Assembly: GCA_030608925.1 (NCBI GenBank)
Contig: JAUWDF010000056.1
Location: 1-5,712 of the forward strand
Direction of reading: 5' to 3'
DNA from: Candidatus Bathyarchaeota archaeon
GTDB taxonomy: Archaea > Thermoproteota > Bathyarchaeia > Bathyarchaeales > SOJC01
Length of the DNA stretch: 5,712 nucleotides
The notes under the pieces were generated by a model. The model was not told the DNA's origin, made no database searches, and saw only the letters and a list, made by a program, of their open reading frames with translations. A program made the translations under genes and the position numbers. Positions 1-5,551 of the stretch are shown in pieces. Positions within the stretch are counted from its first letter, which is position 1; every line of letters begins with the position of its first letter.

Positions 1-179
1 GGAGGTATGTCTGTTTTGCCCACGAGCATGTCTGTGTTGAGAACTACTATGTTTTTACCGCGGTATCTAGTCGCTGAAACATCGTCTCCGAAAGGCACTG
101 ACATTCTGGGATCTCTTTCAAGCTGTTCCCAGATTATTTCGATGATCCTTCGTTCGCCGAGGTTTCCTGCTCTAACCAA
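1..179 (-). CDS. thiL: Thiamine-monophosphate kinase ThiL, N-terminal part, runs off the left edge
   Basis: Fifty-nine codons of the N-terminus are visible and the gene continues beyond base 1. ThiL phosphorylates thiamine monophosphate to thiamine pyrophosphate with ATP, in the cytoplasm; it belongs to the PurM/AIR-synthase-like kinase superfamily. The family signature is clear: LGERRIIEII at residues 7-16, the metal/phosphate-binding GDD at 31-33, then a beta strand (IVVLNTDMLV, 44-53) carrying the conserved TDML. No in-frame ATG lies before residue 26, and starting there would remove the conserved LGER helix. I therefore chose the TTG at 177-179, which has a GGGAGTGA Shine-Dalgarno-like stretch 7 nt upstream. 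Other PurM-like proteins (for example HypE- or SelD-like) share the GDD, but LGER plus TDMLV favours ThiL. It is divergent from the tRNA-Thr gene. Confidence 0.75.
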   Translation of the reverse strand, partial: MVRAGNLGERRIIEIIWEQLERDPRMSVPFGDDVSATRYRGKNIVVLNTDMLVGKTDIP

Positions 180-186
180 TTGACAT

Positions 187-194
187 TCACTCCC
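187..194 (-). promoter_or_regulatory. Ribosome binding site for thiL, supports a TTG start
   Basis: On the minus strand the sequence GGGAGTGA lies 7 nt before the TTG at 179-177. It resembles the archaeal anti-Shine-Dalgarno complement GGAGGTGA, and it is the reason for preferring this non-ATG start. Confidence 0.45.
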
Positions 195-250
195 ACAAGC
201 TATTGACAAATAGCAGCTTAAGTGTATGCAGACTCATGCCATCATCGAAT

Positions 251-258
251 ATTTAAAA
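251..258 (+). promoter_or_regulatory. TATA box for tRNA-Thr
   Basis: The sequence ATTTAAAA lies about 30 nt before the first base of the mature tRNA, the expected distance for an archaeal TATA box driving a tRNA gene. Because the motif is nearly symmetric, it could also serve thiL on the minus strand, about 75 nt before its start codon. That second role is only a possibility. Confidence 0.55.
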
Positions 259-285
259 TCCTTTACAATGGTATTAGAACACGAT

Positions 286-359
286 GCCTCGGTGGCTCAG
301 TTTGGTAGAGCAACGGTTTCGTAAACCGTCGGTCGCGGGATCGAAGCCCGCCCGGGGCT
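286..359 (+). tRNA. tRNA-Thr, anticodon CGU
   Basis: A full cloverleaf can be folded by eye. The acceptor stem pairs 286-292 with 352-358 (7 bp, one G-U). The D stem pairs 295-298 with 308-311. The anticodon stem pairs 313-317 with 325-329 around the loop TTCGTAA, anticodon CGT at 320-322. The variable loop is 5 nt, and the T stem pairs 335-339 with 347-351. The discriminator base is T359, as expected for archaeal threonine tRNAs. CCA is not encoded and no intron is present. The T loop reads ATCGAAG, so position 54 is A instead of the usual T. The gene converges on trmY, whose stop codon lies 33 nt downstream. It decodes ACG codons. Confidence 0.95.
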
Positions 360-392
360 CCCTTAAGAGTATTAATTTCCGGAACAGCATAT

Positions 393-944
393 TCATAGGA
401 CATTCCGCAGATCTGCTAGATAATTTACAATGTCAACACATGTTGCTGCGAGATATGGCGTCTTCCCTAAGGAAATTTTCTTCCCGTAACGTAGCGCAAA
501 TTTCTCATCTTTCCGAGGTAGCCCCACCTGATCACCCAAAATAAAAATTGGGTTTTCCCCGAAATTTACTTTGGAAACATCGGTGCCCTTTTCCTCAAGT
601 ACAAAAACATTATTTCTACTTTTCACAAGCTCCTGGAGACTCTTTTTCTCCAGAGTCATACCACTATGAGAACCCCCCTGAAGCACCTTTCTAAGTATCT
701 CTTCCCAAGTTCGCTCATCAGTTCTCACGTTACGAAGTGTTCGACCATCAACTGTCAGTAGAAGCGGAGGTTTAGGAGGTCCACCCAGCACTACGTGGAA
801 AACAACGTTGCGTCGTATGGCACCCGAAGTAAAAAGTCCCGTGAGAAAACATTGATACACTACGTCTAGACGACCAGCATCTAGTAGACTCACAAAGTTG
901 CCATCGGTTCTACCACGACGAGAAAATAAAATAAATTCTCTCAT
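393..944 (-). CDS. trmY: TrmY, tRNA (pseudouridine54-N1)-methyltransferase
   Basis: This 183-residue protein has the length and motifs of archaeal TrmY, a SPOUT-class methyltransferase. The family makes N1-methylpseudouridine at tRNA position 54 from S-adenosylmethionine, after a pseudouridine synthase has acted there. Visible motifs in order are MREFILFSRR at the N-terminus, GRLDVVYQCF (24-33), the GPPKPP turn (55-60), RTDERTW (74-80), and the trefoil-knot cofactor loop FILGDQVGLP (134-143). The final knot segment, ISLGKTPYLAATCVDIV (157-173), carries the Cys that TrmY proteins conserve at its end (C169 here). The ATG at 944 has no clear Shine-Dalgarno sequence, and only a weak A/T stretch (969-976) lies 26-30 nt upstream, so translation may be leaderless. 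The gene is convergent with tRNA-Thr and divergent from the ParB-like gene. Confidence 0.92.
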   Translation of the reverse strand: MREFILFSRRGRTDGNFVSLLDAGRLDVVYQCFLTGLFTSGAIRRNVVFHVVLGGPPKPPLLLTVDGRTLRNVRTDERTWEEILRKVLQGGSHSGMTLEKKSLQELVKSRNNVFVLEEKGTDVSKVNFGENPIFILGDQVGLPRKDEKFALRYGKKISLGKTPYLAATCVDIVNYLADLRNVL

Positions 945-1097
945 TACACAGGATATTACTTGAAGTAGGAATTTCTAACTTTCTCTTTACACTGCACGCT
1001 TGTTCAAGGAATTCTACAAATTCGCACAAAACTGTGATAACCTACCCCTTTGTAATATGAGGTGTCTCATCTTGAATCACATAAATGAGGGTCGTGA
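945..1097. promoter_or_regulatory. Divergent promoter region between trmY and the ParB-like gene
   Basis: This 153-nt spacer must hold the start sites for both genes. On the plus strand a weak TATA-like TTGTAATA (1050-1057) is followed at once by a 14-nt inverted repeat, ATGAG-GTGT-CTCAT (1057-1070), which would overlap or sit just before the transcription start. ATGAGG occurs again at 1085-1090. Two further imperfect palindromes, around 967-978 (TAGGAATTTCTA) and 1009-1023 (GAATT-5nt-AATTC), share the string GGAATT. The GAGG at 1087-1090 is the likely ribosome binding site, 7 nt before the ATG at 1098. None of these is a recognised regulator site. Confidence 0.35.
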
Positions 1098-2099
1098 ATG
1101 AGTGAATTAAAGGAAATAGAGTTAACCAAAATTCACCCGAATAGACTTAACCCGCGCATCGACATGGAAATTGAAAGACTCAATGATTTAGCTGACAGCA
1201 TTAGGCAAGTCGGAGTCTTGGAGCCAATCATCGTGCGCCCCATGGGTAATGAGTTCGAGGTCGTGGTAGGAGAGCGGAGGTACAGAGCTTCCCAGCAAAT
1301 TGGACTTGAGAAAATACCTACAATCATCCGCGACTTCACAGATGCACAAGTGATAGAGCTGAATCTAATTGAAAACGTCCAAAGAGAAGAACTAAATGCG
1401 GTAGAGAAGGGAAACTGCTGCAAACTACTTTTGGAGAAATTCCCTGAAAAATACTCTTCGAAAGAGGCTATAGCGAGGAAAATCGGAGTCTCCATCGATA
1501 CTATTCATAATTGGCTTAAACTAACAGAAGCTCCTGCTGAAATCCAAGAAATGATCAGTCCTGTAGATAAAGCGGGTGTGCCCCGGAAACTAGGTAAACT
1601 AGACTATGCCACGGCGTTAACGATAACCAGGCAAATAAAGGAACCTGCAAAACAGGTTGAACTCGCCAAGGAAATTGCAGCGAATCCAATTCACGGTCGA
1701 AAAGCTCGTCTTGTAGTGGCTGAAGCTGCAAAAAAACCTGAGAAAAGTGTTACCGAAATCGTGATGGACCTTGTTGAAGAACCTGAAGAACTGACTTTTA
1801 CATCATCTGAGAAAGAGCCAATTCTAAAGGGCTTACAAATTCAATCCACCAGAACAACCCCTCTGGATCGAGGAATAGAGGCTGGGAAAAAAGTCTTTGC
1901 AAGTATAGTAGAACCTCGTTTCGCTGAGTTACGAATCGTTAGTGTTGAAAGAAAACGATTGAAATATTTCTCTGAGGAAGACGCTAAGGCAGAAGGAGAA
2001 TTAAATTTGGCAGAATTCAAGGAAAAATGGAAAAGTAATCACGTTGAGTGGAAGGAAAATCAACTGGTTTACATTGTTCGCTTTGAGAAGATTAACTAG
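1098..2099 (+). CDS. ParB/RepB/Spo0J-family protein with a C-terminal ASCH-like half domain
   Basis: The first ~145 residues of this 333-residue protein are a classic ParB core. EPIIVRP (42-48) and VVVGERRYRAS (55-65) carry the CTP-binding GERRxRA motif, ENVQREELN (92-100) is the second nucleotide motif, and a helix-turn-helix follows at about 121-141 (KEAIARKIGVSIDTIHNWL). Characterised ParB proteins are CTP-dependent DNA clamps that load at parS sites. The middle (145-260) is helical and unremarkable. Residues ~264-333 instead resemble the second half of an ASCH/PUA-like domain: an ELRIVSVERKRL strand, SEEDAKAEG (292-300), LAEFKEKWK, and a final VYIVRFE strand. No ParA is adjacent and no bacterial-type parS is visible, so its role (segregation, transcription or another CTP-controlled task) is open. 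A GAGG lies 7 nt before the ATG. The stop overlaps the convergent topoisomerase stop. Confidence 0.85.
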   Translation: MSELKEIELTKIHPNRLNPRIDMEIERLNDLADSIRQVGVLEPIIVRPMGNEFEVVVGERRYRASQQIGLEKIPTIIRDFTDAQVIELNLIENVQREELNAVEKGNCCKLLLEKFPEKYSSKEAIARKIGVSIDTIHNWLKLTEAPAEIQEMISPVDKAGVPRKLGKLDYATALTITRQIKEPAKQVELAKEIAANPIHGRKARLVVAEAAKKPEKSVTEIVMDLVEEPEELTFTSSEKEPILKGLQIQSTRTTPLDRGIEAGKKVFASIVEPRFAELRIVSVERKRLKYFSEEDAKAEGELNLAEFKEKWKSNHVEWKENQLVYIVRFEKIN

Positions 2100-3591
2100 C
2101 TCTTTCCACCCAAGAAAATTTCTTCTGTAAGGCTTTTGGATAGTAGAGTTTCCAATCAAAATCCACCTTTCGCCCCCACCTATAATAGATACGAGGATCA
2201 ATGTAGCTCTTCAACGAAGTGCCAAGATTATAATCCCTAGTTTCTCGATAGGCCTTAATCTTGGATTCAAGAATCCTTTTCCGTTTCTTTGCCCCGGGAG
2301 TGCTCTTTAACCTCAGTTTTTTAAGTCGCTCCTTTTTCTTAGCTAAGGATTCCTTCCATTTCTTCGGTGGTTTTCTCTTGTGATTACAAATAATTGCTGC
2401 TTCAAGATTAGCCATTGTCGCAACATGTTTCTTCTTGTATTCAAGATCTGATGAAGATATTGTTGAGCTGCTGAGAAAATCCGATACCAATCTAGAAGCG
2501 TGAGCAGTCCTGAAGACTTTCGAGGAGAGGCCGGGTAAGACTTCATCTAGAAAGAGGGAAACGTTCTGTGATCCGACACCCTCAAATATTGATGATTTGG
2601 CAGATTTCATGAAGTCTTTAAGGTTATCGATGACTTTCGGGGGTAGTTTAGCTCTCTTTCGCCACCTGACCGCATCTTTGCCCAGAAAATCAAACTCTAC
2701 AACATTGTTTTTTCCAAAGGTCATGTGTTCAGATCTAAGAGTTGTTGCTCCAACGGTGTCTGCTTCATCAGGGTCCTTTTCATCTCCAACACGCAGTTTC
2801 AGTACATCTATAAGATAGCATACTGTAGCAATCTTACGTCTCAAAACGTTTTCAGCTTCAAGGTTTGAATTAATGTGCTGCTTGACTTCGACCATTCTCT
2901 TGCTGAGCTCGAGAGCTTTGTTGAATTTCTGAATGTCCTTCTGCTGTTTCAAAGGCGATGAATCAGCTAACCAAACATATTTCTCTTTTCCGCGAAGCTT
3001 GTCAACCCACTTTGCTATCCACATACAGTCTGGTTTCCAAACTATTTCCCTCCAACTCCCAAGTGGTCTTGGCGCATCCGGTGAAAGGTTAAGAACAATA
3101 TCACTTTTATCAACACCTTGTTTCCAATGTCCACGTAAAGGGTGGTCTCCTCTACCCATGAAAATGCTGGAAGGCTCAGTGGTATAATTCCCTATTTCCA
3201 CTTTGACGCCATCGACTAATGCAAATCCATATTTCTCCTTATTTGCTTCTCGAACCAACTTGCGTTGAGCTGCCAGCTTTTTCTTCTCATCGCGGGGCAT
3301 ACCAAGCTTGAACGCCTTTTCTCTTTCAACATCTCTTATCACAGACGAAAAATCGATGTCTTCGGGAGGTATCTTCTCCCTTATTCCTAAGACCTTTCTG
3401 AAATCATCAAAGAAGTTCTTGACAAAAACCGATTGCTCGACATATTCTGTGCCAAGTTTCTTGGCCCATGCGACAGCCATTTCCTCTTGTTCACTCGTAA
3501 GATCGAATCTTTTTCCACGTACCAGTATGTGAAGATTCTTAAAACCTGGTTTTTTTGGAACAAGGACACCATTGTGGGTAAGCTGCTTCAT
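2092..3591 (-). CDS. topIB: DNA topoisomerase IB, eukaryotic type
   Basis: The enzyme relaxes supercoils by nicking one DNA strand through a 3'-phosphotyrosyl link. Numbered from the ATG at 3591, all five catalytic residues of the human TOP1 pattern are present in context: R267 (LKLRVGDEK), K305 (FDFLGKDAVRW), R361 (SKVFRTAHAS), H404 (IICNHKRKPPK) and nucleophile Y463 (LKSYIDPRI). A lysine-rich linker lies between the histidine and the tyrosine. The N-terminus is compact (MKQLTHNGVLVP), with none of the long charged extension of eukaryotic TOP1. The frame opens 6 codons earlier at ATG 3609, but family alignment favours 3591, which also has AGGAAGAGG just upstream. At 499 residues it is close to archaeal relatives. 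It is convergent with the ParB-like gene (stops overlap by 8 nt) and divergent from the cyclotransferase gene. Confidence 0.93.
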   Translation of the reverse strand: MKQLTHNGVLVPKKPGFKNLHILVRGKRFDLTSEQEEMAVAWAKKLGTEYVEQSVFVKNFFDDFRKVLGIREKIPPEDIDFSSVIRDVEREKAFKLGMPRDEKKKLAAQRKLVREANKEKYGFALVDGVKVEIGNYTTEPSSIFMGRGDHPLRGHWKQGVDKSDIVLNLSPDAPRPLGSWREIVWKPDCMWIAKWVDKLRGKEKYVWLADSSPLKQQKDIQKFNKALELSKRMVEVKQHINSNLEAENVLRRKIATVCYLIDVLKLRVGDEKDPDEADTVGATTLRSEHMTFGKNNVVEFDFLGKDAVRWRKRAKLPPKVIDNLKDFMKSAKSSIFEGVGSQNVSLFLDEVLPGLSSKVFRTAHASRLVSDFLSSSTISSSDLEYKKKHVATMANLEAAIICNHKRKPPKKWKESLAKKKERLKKLRLKSTPGAKKRKRILESKIKAYRETRDYNLGTSLKSYIDPRIYYRWGRKVDFDWKLYYPKALQKKFSWVERAS

Positions 3592-3595
3592 TAAG

Positions 3596-3604
3596 CCTCT
3601 TCCT
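3596..3604 (-). promoter_or_regulatory. Ribosome binding site for topIB
   Basis: On the minus strand AGGAAGAGG ends 4 nt before the ATG at 3591. The upstream in-frame ATG at 3609 has no such tract, so this favours the shorter protein. If transcription starts near 3598, as the TATA box suggests, this tract would be partly missing from the mRNA, so the two clues do not fully agree. Confidence 0.4.
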
Positions 3605-3620
3605 ATCATGCTCTTTATGC

Positions 3621-3628
3621 AAATTAAA
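3621..3628 (-). promoter_or_regulatory. TATA box for topIB
   Basis: On the minus strand AAAG-TTTAATTT (BRE-like purines plus an A/T octamer) precedes the gene. A start about 26 nt downstream would fall near 3598, between the two candidate ATGs, giving a very short leader for the ATG at 3591. No competing TATA-like element closer to that ATG is evident. Confidence 0.45.
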
Positions 3629-3880
3629 CTTTAACTAAAAAATCGACCGTGTTGATAGACTTGGGCACTTCTCGGCAGCATTCAGCTTATTTTTCCCATG
3701 GATGTCCAAGTGTACATCGCTGAAAAAATTGAGTTTCGCGCGCGCAGAAACCATGATTCGAGTGCAGTCTACAGATCAATTAGTACAGAGAATAGAACTT
3801 TATTTCATAAAACTATAATAATGTTCATGACTTCCTTGTTTGGAGGAGAGAAGTCTGAGAAAGATATTTCCGTCCTTCAC

Positions 3881-4921
3881 ATGAGAGGACCAAAATTGAT
3901 TAGAGAAACATTGAGAAAATCCACATTGCTTCTATTATTGATATTACTCTTTGTTTCAATCACGCCACTAGAAGCTCACACCCAGGTTACAACTGATGAA
4001 ACATCAGCGCGCGCGCATGAGAATGAATTCTCACCAAGAGACTTTGATAACGACAATTGTATTAGCATATTTGATATTGTCTATTTTGCAGCCCACTATG
4101 AAACCACACCTTCATCTCCAAACTGGGATCCTGCTTGTGATATTGTCTCTCCACTATACATAGTTGATATCTTCGATATTGTAGCAATAGCAGACCATTA
4201 TGGTGAAGAATGGCCCAATGCGAGTATGCCACAATACTATACATACGAAATTATTAACACATATCCGCATGATGAAAATGCTTTCACTCAGGGACTGGTG
4301 TTTGAGAATGGCTCTCTATATGAAAGCACAGGGCTTCACAGCTATTCCACCCTACGCCTCGTAGAATTGGAAACTGGTGACATCTTGCAGATTTACTCTC
4401 TTCCAGATGAATTCTTCGGTGAAGGCATCACAATTTTCGATGACAGACTCATTCAGTTGACTTGGACATCGAACGAGGGCTTCGTCTATGACAAAACCAG
4501 TTTTGACTTGCTACAAGAGTTCAGCTACCCTACAGAGGGATGGGGAATCACACATGATGGGAGTCATCTAATAATGAGTGATGGAACAGCAATTCTACAC
4601 TTCTTGGACCCAGAAACCTTTGAGGAAATTAGACAGATTGAAGTACATGATAATGGCGCTGTAACTGAGCTTAATGAACTTGAATACATTGAAGGAAAAG
4701 TCTATGCAAACATTTGGATGGAAGAGAAAATCGCAATAATCAATCCTCAAACTGGACAAGTTGAGGGGTGGATAGACCTTGGAAATCTCCGAGACCCAGA
4801 AAATCAAGACCTAAATAATGTTCTCAATGGGATTGCATATGACGAAAATAATGATAGGCTTTTCGTTACCGGGAAAAGATGGTCACAGCTTTTCGAAATT
4901 GAGCTTGTTCCAGTAGACTAA
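3881..4921 (+). CDS. Secreted glutaminyl-peptide cyclotransferase with an N-terminal dockerin-like module
   Basis: Residues ~120-345 match the plant/bacterial-type glutamine cyclotransferase propeller, which converts N-terminal Gln to pyroglutamate and releases ammonia. In order (numbered from 3881): YPHDENAFTQGL (128-139), YESTGL (147-152), FFGEGIT (178-184), QLTW (192-195), GWGITHDG (220-227), LIMSDGT (230-236), LNELEYI (264-270), YANIW (275-279), LNGIAYD (315-321) and RLFVTGKRW (326-334). The N-terminus is a signal peptide: basic MRGPKLIRETLRK, a Leu-rich core at 15-26, and likely cleavage after LEA near residue 32. Between them (about 49-110) are two dockerin-like repeats. The first keeps D54, D56, D58 and D65 at calcium-loop positions; the second keeps only VDIFDIV. 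The frame is open back to ATG 3698, but those extra 61 residues match nothing and would bury the signal peptide. TTG 3896, with AGAGG upstream, is another possible start. Confidence 0.88.
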   Translation: MRGPKLIRETLRKSTLLLLLILLFVSITPLEAHTQVTTDETSARAHENEFSPRDFDNDNCISIFDIVYFAAHYETTPSSPNWDPACDIVSPLYIVDIFDIVAIADHYGEEWPNASMPQYYTYEIINTYPHDENAFTQGLVFENGSLYESTGLHSYSTLRLVELETGDILQIYSLPDEFFGEGITIFDDRLIQLTWTSNEGFVYDKTSFDLLQEFSYPTEGWGITHDGSHLIMSDGTAILHFLDPETFEEIRQIEVHDNGAVTELNELEYIEGKVYANIWMEEKIAIINPQTGQVEGWIDLGNLRDPENQDLNNVLNGIAYDENNDRLFVTGKRWSQLFEIELVPVD

Positions 4922-5013
4922 TGCGCGAGCGCGAGAGCCGTGAGCTTTATCCTTACGCGCAAATATTGTCTGATTGTGAAAGACTACAAAGTCGGAGTAA
5001 TATAGGTACAAAC

Positions 5014-5033
5014 TCGATTTTTCGTTTTATCGA
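5014..5033 (+). terminator. T-rich hairpin, possible terminator of the cyclotransferase gene
   Basis: TCGAT (5014-5018) pairs with ATCGA (5029-5033) around a loop of T5, CG and T4. It lies about 93 nt after the stop codon. Archaeal transcription commonly ends in such T-runs with or without a hairpin, so the T stretches are the stronger part of the evidence. Confidence 0.35.
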
Positions 5034-5082
5034 CATAAACCTACGGGGTATATATACATGTATCGAAGACATTACGACTATG

Positions 5083-5090
5083 TATAAATA
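5083..5090 (+). promoter_or_regulatory. Strong TATA box with no recognised gene downstream
   Basis: TATAAATA is close to an ideal archaeal TATA box, preceded by a second TATA-like palindrome at 5048-5057. The predicted start, near 5113, is followed by no substantial open reading frame. It may drive an unrecognised small RNA or be fortuitous in A/T-rich DNA. Confidence 0.35.
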
Positions 5091-5341
5091 GGCTACAGAC
5101 AATTTTTGTCACTCACATCAGACGGCTCTTTCTGTGGTTGAACACGTTTCTGATAACTTGGTGTCCTGGCGCGCTTAAATCAGCAGTCTTCTTCAAAGTA
5201 GATTGATAAATGAGCAAAGTGTCAAAAGCCTAGATAAAGATGTGTAACTAATAAAGGCAAGCTTTGAATATGTCACAGAAAGAGACAAACTCTTCAGAAA
5301 ACGTAAATAGCCATACAACAAAACAAGAATAAGAAATCTAA

Positions 5342-5349
5342 GTTTAATT
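5342..5349 (+). promoter_or_regulatory. TATA box for the tRNA-Lys-like 5' half
   Basis: GTTTAATT is centred about 31 nt before position 1 of the tRNA-like sequence at 5377. This is the same spacing as the TATA box to tRNA-Thr at 286 in this window. It suggests that the half-tRNA is transcribed from its own promoter. Confidence 0.5.
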
Positions 5350-5376
5350 GATGCTATTACCCTCTTCAATCCCTGT

Positions 5377-5416
5377 GGGGTCGTCGTCTAGCATGGTTTA
5401 GGATACCAGCCTTTTA
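5377..5416 (+). tRNA. tRNA-Lys(UUU)-like 5' half, positions 1-37, no 3' half found
   Basis: The sequence reads as tRNA positions 1-37 with the invariant bases in place. The acceptor strand is GGGGTCG (5377-5383), followed by T8 and C9. The D stem pairs GTCT (5386-5389) with GGAT (5401-5404). A14, G15, G18-G19 (5395-5396), A21 and A26 follow. The 5' anticodon strand is CCAGC (5406-5410), then C32, T33, anticodon TTT (5413-5415) and A37. The sequence leaves the tRNA pattern after 37, which is the commonest archaeal intron and split-gene position. No GCTGG anticodon strand, TTCRA T loop or CGACCCC acceptor strand was found in the following ~295 nt or on the other strand. It may be a split-tRNA 5' gene, a gene with a very long intron, or a truncated relic. 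A Val/Glu-type D stem on a Lys anticodon is slightly unusual. Confidence 0.5.
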
Positions 5417-5465
5417 GGGCTTAGTAATTTCTTGGTGTCTTGTGCTTTTCTAGATGTTTTAGGCA

Positions 5466-5471
5466 TTTTTT
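5466..5471 (+). terminator. T-run after the half-tRNA
   Basis: Six consecutive T residues lie 50 nt after the last tRNA-like base. This could end a transcript of about 95 nt starting near 5377. It is only a short T-run, without a hairpin. Confidence 0.3.
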
Positions 5472-5551
5472 CTTCACTCCATGTGCACGCGCATCGTTCT
5501 AGTCGTGAATGCACAACCCATTTTAGTCGTCTGTGATATGTCAATATAGAA

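Larger units (their letters stand above)
4922..5341. other. Noncoding spacer with TATA-like elements, no convincing gene
   Basis: No reading frame here looks like a gene. The longest small one I checked encodes 20 polar residues (5270-5332) with a poor ribosome binding site. The spacer holds GCGCGAGCGCGAG directly after the cyclotransferase stop, a T-rich hairpin at 5014-5033, overlapping palindromes GTATATATAC and ATACATGTAT (5048-5063), and a strong TATA box at 5083-5090. Base composition becomes A/T-rich toward 5200-5340. A small RNA could start near 5113, but I recognise no RNA family. Confidence 0.4.

Noticed and set aside
284..544. Plus-strand open frame of 86 codons
   Set aside because: It reads straight through the tRNA-Thr and then antisense to trmY, with no family resemblance; it is a chance frame.
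945..1097. A bacterial-type parS site near the ParB-like gene
   Set aside because: Nothing resembling TGTTTCACGTGAAACA was seen here or elsewhere in the window.
2343..3572. Several open frames of 60-85 codons on both strands inside the topoisomerase gene
   Set aside because: They lie entirely within a gene with a full catalytic signature and have no motifs of their own.
5270..5332. Small plus-strand frame of 20 codons (MSQKETNSS...)
   Set aside because: It has only a weak AAGG upstream, a low-complexity polar composition typical of A-rich noncoding DNA, and no known relative.
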